Position numbers and translations under genes: made by a program. Below are positions 23,126-32,967 of a stretch of DNA of 64,000 nt, in pieces. Positions within the stretch are counted from its first letter, which is position 1. Every line of letters begins with the position of its first letter. The notes beneath the pieces were generated by a model that saw only the letters and a list, made by a program, of their open reading frames with translations, searched no databases and was not told the DNA's origin. Source of the DNA: Rhizophagus irregularis (Eukaryota; Glomeromycota; Glomeromycetes; Glomerales; Glomeraceae); NCBI RefSeq assembly GCF_026210795.1, contig NC_089454.1, positions 868,001 to 932,000 of the forward strand, read 5' to 3'.

Positions 23126-24835
23126 AATGTAAGTTTCTTACTGCAATACAAAAAAAAGAAACATGTTTAAGAAAAATATTTACACTTTCTTTAAAACAAA
23201 GAAATTAGCTAATGAATATAATGTAAATGAAGGGATGATTAGTAATATTTTTAAGGCAAAAGACCATTTAGCTTACTATGAATATTAACTTACATAAAAC
23301 TAGTTTAAAATGTAAAAGAAAACTCCCTTTTACTACTATTGAAGAAGCTTTAGTTCTTTGGGTAGAAAATACACTTCAGGTTGGTCTTATTATTACTGAT
23401 GATATTCTTTCAACTAAAGTCTTGGAGTTTGCTTTTTTGTATAATAAAGAAAGATTTAAAGGATCTGATAGGTGGATTGATAATTTTAAAAAACAATATA
23501 ATCTTAAGTATAGGGAGGCAGCCAGTGTACTACTTCAGAATCTTAATGCAATGCATGAAAATCTGTGTCAAATTTTAAAAGATTATGATCCTAAAGATAT
23601 TTTTAATTATAATGAGACAGGTCTTTTTTGGAAAATACAGCTTAATCGCATTATATCTAATGGTCCAATTATTGAAACAAAATAATTAAAGGATCATATA
23701 ACTGTTTTATTAATTTGCAATATAACTGAAAGTGAAAAGTTGCAGCTATTGTTTATACATAAATATGAAAATTCCCAAGCTCTTAAAAATATTGATAAGA
23801 ATACTCTTCCAGTAAATTATTATTGAAATTCAAAGAGTTGGATGCAAATGTCCATTTGGAATGAATATCTTAAAAAACTTGATTTAAAAATTAGAATGCA
23901 AGATTAAAATATTATTCTTCTTATTAACAATACATCTACCTATTCTCCTAATGTTAAAATTGAATTTCTTCCTCCAAATACTACTGCACGTCTTTAACCA
24001 TGGGTCTGGTACAAAATCCTGAATGGTAAAATCCCGAACCTGGCAGCATTATGCTTAATGCTGGCCAATTTTTCGGGATTTTGTACCATTCAGGATTTTG
24101 ACATTTGGGATTTTGTACGGATCCCTTTAACCATGTGATCAAAGAATTATCAACAGTTTTAAAGTAAATAATATTTGCATTATTTTTTTATACTTCAACA
24201 ATTGAAATCAATTTTTTTTATTTTAAATATAATATTAAAAGTTATTATTGCGTAATAAAATCAAAGCTTTTGATAATTATAATAAATATGACATTAAACT
24301 TGTTGAAATTAACATTAAAAAGTGCATCAAATATGTTGCATATACATAGAATAATATTATACAATCTACAATTGAAAATTGCTGGTTAAAAGTAGATATT
24401 TTACCTAAAATGAAAATGATGAAATTGACATAAATTTTGATGTTAAAATCTTAGTTCATCTTGATTATATAAAAGAATTGGAAGAACTTCAGGATTTGAT
24501 TAATGAACTTGGTCTGCTGATGAATTTGTTCAATATGATGATTTTAAACTTACAACAGAAATAATTTCTGATAAAAAAATATTAAGAAAGTTCTTCCTAA
24601 TAATCAAGAAAAGGAAACAGAAGAATTAGATTCTGATTCTTTGCCGCCTATTACTCACAATAAAGCTGTTGAACTTTATGATAAAGTAATCTTATATTTG
24701 GAGCAATAAAAAGATAATCTTAATGCAAAAAAAGAAGAACTGAAATTCGTCAACAAGTTAAAAAAGAAAGCTTTGAAGCAATAGTTTATTTTTGCAAGAC
24801 ATATGAATCTTAATAATTTTATTAAAATAGCTTAA
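23126..24835 (+). pseudogene. Pogo/Tigger-like transposase (CENP-B type) relic 1
   Basis: A DNA-cutting transposase with two helix-turn-helix units and a DDE_1 domain, now broken. The first HTH reads KKLANEYNVNEGMISNIFKA (about 23200-23260). The Tc5-type HTH follows: KLPFTTIEEALVLWVENTLQ, STKVLEFAFLY, RFKGSDRWIDNFKKQYNLK (23290-23510). DPKDIFNYNETGLFWKIQ holds the position of the first catalytic Asp, here Asn (NADETG to NYNETG). Then come LLFIHKYENSQALKNIDK, a TGA where Trp is expected (YY-stop-NSKSWM), LLINNTST with Asn in place of Asp in DNA, and FLPPNTTARL before a TAA and the 124-bp MITE at 24002. After it the frame resumes with CDQRIINSFK. An acidic C-terminal part ends RHMNLNNFIK, a worn PCNA-binding-like tail. 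Many stops are present. Confidence 0.8.
24002..24125. mobile_element. 124-bp MULE-type MITE inside the pogo transposase relic
   Basis: The ends read GGGTCTGGTACAAAATCC and GGGATCCGTACAAAATCC (inverted), with further inverse copies of CCTGAATGGTA inside. TTTAACCAT is duplicated exactly (23993-24001 and 24126-24134). The insertion interrupts the HLQPCDQGI motif region, so it came later than the pogo element and also after the CAA-to-TAA change, since both duplicates carry TTTAACCAT. Confidence 0.88.
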
Positions 24836-25089
24836 TTTCATTTTTTATATAATACATAATATAATAATTGTAATAATAATTACAAAAGTAATAATAAATA
24901 ATAAAATACTAGTATAATGTTTGATATAATTTTGCATATTGTAATTATTTTTTTATTTAATAAATTTTATATAATAAATATATATGTATACTAAAATTTG
25001 CTATATTATAATGAATAATTTATTATAGTAATACTGAATTTTTTTATAACAAAGGTCATATCATTTGGTTATAGAATGAGCTGACTGTA

Positions 25090-25276
25090 TTAGTTTTTTT
25101 AAAATAAAACAATTTTTAAATTTTAATAAATTATGTTAAATAGGTGAATTTTACTTTTAGTGAATTTACCTTTGATGAATTTCATCACTGGTGAGCATTA
25201 AAATCACTCTTATAAAAAAATAAAGCAATTTTGGTAAATTTTTTTCAAAGTGATTTAAATTATACATTATTATATA
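25090..25276. other. Spacer between pogo element 1 and CATATG-MITE copy 2
   Basis: AT-rich. About 25140-25200 repeats GTGAATTTTACTTTTAGTGA-like words, ending CATCACTGGTGAG. No gene seen. Confidence 0.45.
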
Positions 25277-27145
25277 AGCTGATTTGTCTACCTTTAATTA
25301 AAATATTAATTTTATTACATTTTTATTATATAAAATACTATATAATATACAGTAAATTGGGAATGAGTATTAAAAAATTTTTATTTAATGTTATTATACT
25401 ATAATTTGGTAAAACTTTCTTTTAAATTAATATAATTCTTAGCACTTACTATATATATTAAAAATTTATATCTCAACTTAAAATGTAAATATCTCCAGAT
25501 TCAGTAATCCAATCGGCAAGCTCTTTTTTTGTTGTTCATATAGACCAGATCAAGAGCTTTCCAAAAAGCCTAAATTTATACAAAATAGATTAGTAGATCC
25601 CAAGATATTTGCATTTAAGCATGTTAAAAAATTCATACTTCAACTTTAAATATAAATATCTCCAGATCTAATAATTCAATCGGTAAGCTCTTTTTTTACC
25701 TATAAAGTTCAGAACAAGGCTTTCCAACAAGCCTAAAATTATAGAAAACGGATCAGTGAATCTTAATATATTTACATTTAAAGATGGTAATACAAACTTT
25801 GATATAAAATAATTATTTTTATTGTTTAAAAATATCTATTATGATACCATCTTTTATATGATATTTTTATTATACTTTTATAAACATTTATAGCTACTAA
25901 GGCTATATAAATTTTTATTTTACTTTATATTTTATTAAAATATACAGTCAACTCTCTTTATAGTCACACATTTGGGACAGTCCATATTTGGTGATTATAA
26001 AGAGATGTGACTATATAAAAAATTTCTTATATTTGTATATCATAATTCCGGCCAAAAATTAACATAATTTTAGCCAGAATTATACTTAAAACTTTATTGT
26101 ATCGTAACTTCGCCAATATTAATCGTAGAGAGATGATCTTACCGCCATTCGATTCGTCTTGATGAGACGGTTCTAATGGTATAAAATACGTCGAAATCCA
26201 ATCACTAGATTAATTTCCGAAATTAAAAAAATATTAATGGTTTTTGTGTAATAACTCTGCCAATATTGATCCTAGAAAGACGATCTTACTACCATTCGAT
26301 TCGTCTTGATGAGACGAATCTAATGGTATAAGATACATCGAAATCCAATCACTAGATCAATTTCCGAAATTAAAAAATATTAAATGGTTTTTAAGTAATA
26401 ACTCCATCAATATTGATCACCGAGAGATGAGCTTACCACCATTCGATTCGTCTCGATGAGGCGATTCCAACGAGCTATAAATCGTCTTTCCACAATCACT
26501 AGGTACCGAGAAATCTAGCAAAATGTTAAATGGCGCAGTAAACGTAAATCAAGAAATATTATAATGCCGATGTTTAACATTTTGTTGAATAACTCGTCAG
26601 CCAGTGATCGGAAAAGGATAAAACTACCACCATTCGATTCGTCTCAGTGAGACGATTCTAACAAGCTATGATACATCTTTGTATGATTATTAGATGCCAA
26701 GTTATTTAATATATTCTTTATATAACTGTGATTATAAACGGTTCTTTTTAATATAAGATTTTTGAGGATAGGTGTGATAGTGACTATAGATAGATTGTGA
26801 CTATATAGGATAGATTTTAATAATAAAGTGTTTTGAACATTCAACTGGTGTGACTATATAGTAGAATGTGACTATAACGGGAGTGACTATAGAGGGAGTT
26901 GACTGTACTTACTTTTTAATAATATATGTTAAAATTCCATATATATGAGAAATGGGTTTTTTATTAGTGAAATGGGTTTTTTCACAGCTCTTTTACATTT
27001 AATAATTTAAGTTTTGCAAATGTTCAACTTATTATTTAGTCAAGTGATCATCAATCAGATGATTTTTTGGTATTACAAATTTGAGTAACAAAAATTGTGA
27101 AAATCAATTAATAACTCTTTTTAATGCAGAGTAAACAAATCAGCC
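25277..27145 (+). mobile_element. CATATG-targeting MITE, copy 2, with a pogo-type insert
   Basis: Left end AGCTGATTTGTCTACC, right end inverse GGCTGATTTGTTTACT. It is colinear with copy 1 (16182-17618), including the two palindromic modules (about 25480-25615 and 25650-25790). It lacks the TA element of copy 1 and instead carries the TA-type insert 25945-26905. The right flank was later opened by the SINE-like insert at 27151-27650, beyond which CATATG resumes. Confidence 0.75.
25945..26905. mobile_element. 961-bp pogo/mariner-type element built of tandem modules
   Basis: The ends read CAGTCAACTCTCTTTATAGT and CAGTCAACTCCCTCTATAGT (inverted), flanked by TA. The other two copies of the host MITE read AAAATATACTTACTTTTTAA uninterrupted (near 16850 and 27965), confirming insertion at TA. 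The inside is four successive diverged copies of a module of about 120-150 bp (around 26105, 26250, 26395 and 26585). Each contains ATTCGATTCGTCT, GATGAG and a TCTAATGGTATAA or TCCAACGAGCTATAA word. No transposase is present. Confidence 0.82.
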
Positions 27146-27150
27146 TATAT

Positions 27151-27650
27151 TGAGTGGTAGGGCACACTGGGAATAATCCCAAACAAGCGAGTCTGTACTA
27201 TCTCCTGTTCTTTTTGTCTCAGTAGTCACTACTATACCATTGTGATCTACAACTGTACGCAAAGGAATTGTGGGGCTGTAGTGACTTGAGTGAGTCTTAG
27301 TTTAGTTCTGAAGTGTGAATGTTGGTACAGAAGGGTTTCTAGATGATTGCCATTACATCTGACATCAAAAGTCCTTCATTACTAAGACATGCCAGGGTGG
27401 CATATAAATTCGAGCTTGTCTTGCCTCTAGAATGGATAAAGGATAAGTAAGGGGTTATAGCTAACCAGTTAGTATTCCGTTGATGGATAAGAACTATCCT
27501 GAGGTCAAACTAAAATGGCAGTTGTAATGATATTTGGTCAGGTTGCACATACCAGTTGGTTGGTATACGTTAGTCAACTAAATGTACCTATGGACTACCA
27601 TGCTATAAATAGGTTCTTAAATGTAAACCTTTACCTTAAATCAAATATAA
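27151..27650 (+). mobile_element. SINE-like retroposon with tRNA-like head and 18-bp target duplication
   Basis: A GC-richer 500-bp unit. It is flanked by an 18-bp direct repeat starting AAACAAATCAGCC (27133-27150 and 27651-27668, one mismatch), far longer than a DNA-transposon duplication and typical of LINE-driven retroposition. Its head resembles a tRNA: TGAGTGGTAGGGCACAC (27151-27167) matches the box A/D-arm pattern AGTGGTAGAGCR, and AGCGAGTC (27187-27194) is a worn B box at the right spacing. The 3' end is A-rich (AAATCAAATATAAA). It interrupts the junction between a CATATG-MITE right end and its duplicated target. The body (27200-27640) has no ORF I recognise. A solo LTR is less likely because the ends are not TG...CA. 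Confidence 0.68.
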
Positions 27651-27714
27651 AAACAAATCAGCCCATATGTGCAGCAATTATTATCATTTATTAATTATAT
27701 ATTAGAAGCATATT

Positions 27715-28632
27715 GGCTGATTTGTTTACTCAGCATTAAAAAGAGTTATTGATTGATTTTTACAATTTTTATTACTTAAAATTGTTTTGTAATACCAAAA
27801 AATCATCTGATTGATAATCACTTGATTAAATAATAAATTGAACAAAAATTTACATTTGCGAAACTTAAATTATTAAATGTAAAAAAACTGTGAAAAAACC
27901 CATTTTACTAATTAAAAACCCATTTCTCATATATATGGAATTTTTAATATATATTATTAAAAAGTAAGTATATTTTAATAAAATATAAAGTAAAATAAAA
28001 ATTTATATAGCCTTAGTAGCTATAAATGTTTATAAAATTATAATAAAAATATCATATAAAAGATGGTATTATAATAGATATTTTCAAACAATAAAAATAA
28101 TTATTTTATATCAGAGTTTGTATTACCATCTTTAAACGCAAATATATCAAGATTCACTGATCCATTTTCTATAATTTTAGGCTCGTTGAAGCTCTTGTTC
28201 TGGACTTTATAGGCAAAAAAAGAGCTTACCGATTGAATTATTAGATCTGAAGATATTTACATTTAAAGTTGAGGTATGAACTTTTTAACATGCTTAAATG
28301 CAAATATCTTGGGATCCACTGATCTATTTTGTATAAATTTAGGCTCTTTGAAAAGCCCTTAATCTGGTCTATATGAACGAAAAAAGAGCTTACCAATTGG
28401 ATCACTGGATCTGGAGATATTTACGTTTTAAGTTGAGATATAAATTTTTAATATATATAGTAAGTGCTAAGAATTATATTAATTTAAAAGAAATATTTAC
28501 CAAATTATAGTATAATAACATTAAATAAAAATTTTTTAATACTCATTCCCAATTTACTGTATATTATATAGTATTTTGTATAATAAAAATGTAATAAAAT
28601 TAATATTTTAATTAAAGGTAAACAAATCAGCC
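27715..28632 (-). mobile_element. CATATG-targeting MITE, copy 3 (inverted), uninterrupted
   Basis: This is the cleanest copy, 918 bp, in reverse orientation. It has ends GGCTGATTTGTTTACTCAGC and, at the far side, the inverse of GGCTGATTTGTTTACC. Flanks are CATATT (27709-27714) and TATATG (28633-28638). It has no TA-type inserts and so supplies the empty sites for both other copies. The two palindromic modules lie at about 28120-28260 and 28290-28430. Confidence 0.8.
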
Positions 28633-28813
28633 TATATGAAAAGTGTAGAATTTAAAATAAAATTGTTTCAAATATATAAAACTCTAGTGTTCCAAATTCT
28701 ACTTTAAAGGAACATTCTAAAGCTTCAATACTCAGTTTTAGGCCTTTTTTGCTGAGAAGCTCTCAAGTTCAAATGAATAAAATATGGAAAAGCTGTATTT
28801 AATGTCAGTAACT

Positions 28814-29056
28814 AAGGTTACTTGACTAAACCTCTTCAAAATCTTACGATTAGTTTCATCAAAATTTTACTATAGATTTATTATAGTTTTGGCAGAGTTT
28901 TGGCAGTTTCAGCATTTATAATAAGTTTCGGCAGTTTCACCTTTCTCCAAAGTTTCACCAGTTTTTTAATATAACTTTAATATAGTTTTGGCAGAATTTC
29001 ACTTTTCGGCGAAATGCCAACTTGCTTAAACCCCTAGATTTTGGCAAGCAACCTTA
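28814..29056. mobile_element. 243-bp MULE-type MITE, perfect 9-bp duplication
   Basis: Same family as 9430-9673. The ends read AAGGTTACTTGACTAAACC and (inverted) TAAGGTTGCTTGCC. TCAGTAACT is duplicated exactly at 28805-28813 and 29057-29065. Inside, GTTTTGGCAGAGTTTTGGCA and TTTCACC words repeat. No ORF. Confidence 0.88.
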
Positions 29057-29065
29057 TCAGTAACT

Positions 29066-30069
29066 TAAGTAAAAGTTAAAAGATGGATATTTGCATTGAA
29101 AATTCTATTTTTCTTTTTTAAAACTTTTTGCATTAAAAGTAAAACAATAATTTTTTTATATTGAAAAGAATTTTGTTGAGAATTATTAAAGAGCAGAATA
29201 TAAAGTACAATAATGAAAAAGTGTTATAAAAAATATGTAAAATCATATATGAACTTAAGAATATTCTATTAATTGTAGATCATTAAAGAAAAAAAGTGGT
29301 TTGCAACTCATTTTTTTTTTCATCAAAATGGTAACTTTATGATATTTTTTTGGCTAATCAGATCATTTATCAGTCTATCAATTGAGGTACTTGAGAATAC
29401 TCTATATAAAAGTTAATCTATTTTATATCTGCTAAAGTGTAATAAACTAATAATAGATATATCTTATAAGTTTATTAAAGTCTGAATAAAAGAAAAAAAA
29501 GAAAAATAGAAAATAAAATAAAAATAAAAGATAAAAGTTGGTAATAAAACCATCTACAAAACTTCTAGACGTCTAAAACTTCTATAGATCTTATAATTTA
29601 AATCTGCCAGGTTATTATTAGTTTTCTTAATATTAAGCAAATTTCAGCTAAAAGCCTAAAACCATTAGTTTATCAATATTATCTAAGCTCATATCTATTT
29701 TTGTGATTTGCTTGGCTATCTTTTAATTCTTATCCAACTTATAATTAATATTTTGCATAACTTTTAGTTTTACATTTTAGTTCTGTTTCTAGAGTAGAAC
29801 CTTTTTTATTAGTTTATTATTAGACCAATTCAATGAAGGCATAAAGTATTTTGTCTAAATACCCAAAAATTCTTGCACATTAAATTTTGTATTAATGACT
29901 TTATTTAAATCCACTTATAAATTGTAATATATAATTAATTTATAATGCTTTTTGTTTTAAATAATTTTGAAAGCTTTACAATCTAAAAGTGAAAGTAAAG
30001 AGTAGGCCAGATTCTTAATGAAATATAAATACTTGTAGTAATAAAGTCAGGAATATTCATCATCACAAT
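29066..30069. repeat. Dispersed non-coding repeat, copy A left part
   Basis: From about 29430 this matches 42470-42970 in order: ATCTGCTAAAGTGTAAT, an A-rich tract, AAATTTCAGCTAAAA, GTTTTACATTTTAGTTCTG, AGACCAATTCAATGAA, TTAAATTTTGTATTAATGA and TGAAAGCTTTACAA. The match is diverged, roughly 70-75% by eye. No coding frame survives in either copy. 29066-29400 shows nothing. Confidence 0.6.
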
Positions 30070-30354
30070 AGGACCCCGAACATTACTAAAACAACTCAGA
30101 TTCCATGTAACTAAAATTTTAAAATGCGATATCTCAGTCAATATTACATCTAAAAATATGAATTATATATCAATATGTTCATCTTGTTAAGACGAATCCA
30201 ACAAGCTAAAAATTATTAAAATCCAATCATTGGATCCCAAGATAGTAAAATTTGAAGCTAAAATTTACATATAACTTTATATATTTGGAATAGAAATTAA
30301 TTATAAGGTTTATATAAATTCAGATCTAAGTTTTTTTAGTAATGTTCAGGGTCT
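30070..30354. mobile_element. 285-bp MULE-type MITE
   Basis: Left end AGGACCCCGAACATTACTAA, right end inverse AGACCCTGAACATTACTAAA. Flanks CATCACAAT and TATCACAGC agree at 6 of 9. It interrupts the dispersed repeat copy A; copy B (42470-43640) has no such insert. The interior contains one hairpin module (CATCTTGTTAAGACGAATCC) and CCAATCATTGGATCCCAAGA. Confidence 0.75.
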
Positions 30355-30830
30355 TATCACAGCCTGAAATCTCTTACATTTCTTGTATTACTTTAAATTT
30401 CAGATCGTTAAAAATTACCTTACTGTCAAATCTCTTAAAGAAGCTGTTTAAATTTTTTCATTCTATTATTCTAATGCCATTTCATTAAGATCGATTAACA
30501 CAGTAATTGTAACATATTTCTTTTGTAATTTCAATTTATTGTAATTACATAGCTCCATTTTTTAAGATAGGTAAAAATATTGAATTGAGATTATATAAAG
30601 AAGATATTATAAACAATTATTTTTTAGATATTATTTTTAAAGGTCCAATTATAATTGAATTAATTATCTTTATTATATTGTATTATTATTTTTTCATTTT
30701 AATTTGCAAGTTTTTGCTAAAGCTTTTACTTTTTAAAGTAGATTTTTTCTGCTATTTATTTTCAAAAGATGTGGATCTGAAATTATCGCAATCTATATTC
30801 TGTAAAACTATTTCAATATAACTCATTTTT
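30355..30830. repeat. Dispersed non-coding repeat, copy A right part
   Basis: It continues the match with copy B at about 42990-43230: GTAACATATTTCTTTTGTAA, TTACATAGCTCCATTTTTTA, TATTGAATTGAGATTATATA. A 78-residue frame at 30585-30821 is a run of Ile/Leu/Phe typical of random AT-rich sequence, so I do not call it. Confidence 0.55.
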
Positions 30831-30949
30831 CTATTCTTGTCTTTTAGAATAAATAATGCAACTTTTACATCCAGTTTGTTTGTTTACATTATATCAAATA
30901 TCCCTATAAAAAATATTTATATTTAAAATATAATTAAATTTTTTTTATT

Positions 30950-31198
30950 TCAAGTCCCCTCATCAACAGATTAAGCAATTAAAACAGAATAAACAACAAT
31001 CAAAGAAGAATAATATATCAAATTCACAGGAAGATTAAATGGTAGAGTTTGGTGATACATCATTGGAATTGAATTCAGTACAACCTGAAAACTTAAAAAT
31101 GAAAATCTCATATTATCAAAATGCTACAGAATGGAAAAAAAAACTCATAACAACTGGTGATTTAATTGAACTTATAAAAAGACAATTTAAAGTATAAT
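30950..31198 (+). pseudogene. Unrecognised coding-like relic
   Basis: This stretch is richer in coding-like codons than its surroundings. One frame reads HQQIKQLKQNKQQSKKNN, a stop, then MVEFGDTSLELNSVQPENLK and MKISYYQNATEWKKKLITTG, ending at a junction with an inverted CATATG-MITE fragment (31190 on). It follows a T-rich, splice-acceptor-like tract. I cannot assign a family. It may be an exon of a lost gene or of a transposon. Confidence 0.35.
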
Positions 31199-31313
31199 AA
31201 CATTAAATAAAAGTTTTTTTAATACTCACTCCCAATTTACTGTATATTATATAGTATTTTGTATAATAAAAATGTAACAAAATCAATATTTTAATTAAAG
31301 GTAGACAAATCAG
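31190..31313 (-). mobile_element. CATATG-targeting MITE fragment (one end)
   Basis: This matches, in inverse, the first 125 or so bases of the family (AAAGGTAGACAAATCAGCCC at its outer end), followed by CATATG at 31314-31319. The rest of the element is missing, so it is a truncated copy. Confidence 0.7.
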
Positions 31314-31399
31314 CCCATATGATATGTTTCTTTAAAATTATATTTATTAAAAAATTTTTTTTACATAACTTTTTAATAAAGTCACGTGATATGTGTACA

Positions 31400-31998
31400 C
31401 CCCATGTAAATTAAGAAATTTTCATTTAAAATATACTTAAAATATATTTAATTTAAAAAATTGTGAAATACTTATAATATATTTAAAATGTATTTAAAAT
31501 CATCTTAAAATATATTTCTAATATATAATGATTATTCCAGTTTGTTTACCAGCTACAATTTTTATCGTACTACAAAGACAAAAATTTTTTACTTCTTTAT
31601 TACGAATTCGGCATCTGATGACATAACAGGTACATTAGTAATGTATATTAAGCATGGTTCATGATTTCTAGTTTGAGAGAAAGAAACAAACTTTAGAAAC
31701 ATATTATAACTATTGTTATTTTATTTTTATTTTTATACTTAAATTATACTTAAATTAAAATTTAAGTATATTATAGATATATTTTTTACATACTTAAAAT
31801 ATACTTAAATATAATTTAAATATATTTTAAGTATATGGGCAAAAATTAAATATATTAGACATATATTTTAAAATAATTTTAAATATATTTTAGATATATT
31901 AAAAATATATTATAAGTATTTTACAATTTTTAAATTAAGTATATTTTAAATATATTTTAAATATATTTTAAGTATAATACTTTTTATAAGGTATAATA
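31400..31998. repeat. AT palindromic array (AAGTATATTTTAAATATA type), first block
   Basis: Blocks at 31420-31530 and 31730-31998 are built of degenerate TTTAAGTATATTTTAAATAT words that pair with each other in inverse. The right end AGTATAATACTTTTTATAAGG equals the inverse of the start of the next block (32099), and it supplies the empty site for the insert at 32126. A TCACGTGATATGTGTACACC stretch lies just before it (31381-31402). Confidence 0.55.
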
Positions 31999-32125
31999 AC
32001 TATTAATAAGTGATTGGTGTTTAACTTCTTCAATAATTTTCATTTCTGTAGATAAGAAATCAAAATAGCTAGTTAATTTTGTTAACATGTTCTTATCACC
32101 CTATAAAAAGTATTATACTTAAAAT

Positions 32126-32657
32126 TAGGGATGCCAAAAGTTCGGTTATAACCGATTATAACCGGTTTTTATCGGTTCGGTTACAGTTCGGTTTCAGTCC
32201 AAGACCGACCGGTTAACCATCGGTTTTATATATAAAAAAAACTGACAAAAAAACCGATCAGTTAATCATATATTCCAAAAGAAAAAAATGTTTCTTTCGT
32301 TAATTATATTGAGAATACTATTAAAAATTATGATTTTGGTGTTTATTTATATATATAGTATTCTTATTTTTGAAATAATAAGAAAATTTTTTACGCGTCA
32401 ATCACGTGATTTTTCGTTCCACTGAAAATAATTGCAAAATTGACATTATTATCGTAAAAGAAAATTATAATTTTAAGGAATATTATCAAATAAAATTATA
32501 ATTAACACTTTCTAATATTAGTTCATTCAATTTTGCAGTAATTTTGCAATCGGTTTTGCAATTCAGTTTTATCGGTCAGTTTTGCAGTCAGTTCAGTTTC
32601 AGCTGAAAACCGCGGGTTTAAAACCAAAACTGAACCGAACCGACCGTTGGCATCCCT
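32126..32657. mobile_element. 532-bp MULE-type MITE with perfect 9-bp duplication
   Basis: The ends read TAGGGATGCCAAAAGTTCGG and AGGGATGCCAACGGTCGGTT (inverted). ACTTAAAAT is duplicated exactly (32117-32125 and 32658-32666). The arms are rich in short GGTT/AACC words (CGGTTATAACCGATTATAACC; inner CGGTTTTGCAATTCAGTT), so much of it can fold on itself. No ORF. Confidence 0.85.
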
Positions 32658-32967
32658 ACTTAAAATATACTTAAAATATATTTAAAATATACTTAATTTA
32701 AAAATTGCAAAATACTTATAATATATTTTTAATATATCTAAAATATACTTAAAATTATCTTAAAATATATGTTTAATATATTTAATTTTTGCCCATATCA
32801 GATATACTTAAAATATATTTAAATTAAAATTTAAGTATATTATAAGATTTATTATAAGTATATTTTAAGTATGTAAAAAATATATCTATAATATACTTAA
32901 ATTTTAATTTAAATATAATTTAAGTATATTTTAAGTATTTGGGCAAAAATTAAATATATTAGAAATA

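Larger units (their letters stand above)
21867..25087 (+). mobile_element. Pogo/Tigger-like element 1 (with inserts)
   Basis: The ends read CAATCAGTTTGCTTTATAAT and CAGTCAGCTCATTCTATAAC (inverted), each flanked by TA (21865-21866 and 25088-25089). A Tc5/CENP-B-type transposase relic fills the right half. A Harbinger MITE (22248-23108) lies in the 5' part and a 124-bp MITE (24002-24125) inside the DDE region. Without them the element is about 2.2 kb, normal for pogo. The ends match only over the first 10 or so bases, so confidence in the left end is moderate. Confidence 0.6.

Noticed and set aside
27151-27200. Genuine tRNA gene
   Set aside because: Box A and B resemblance exists but no acceptor stem or T-arm pairing can be completed; a SINE head fits better.
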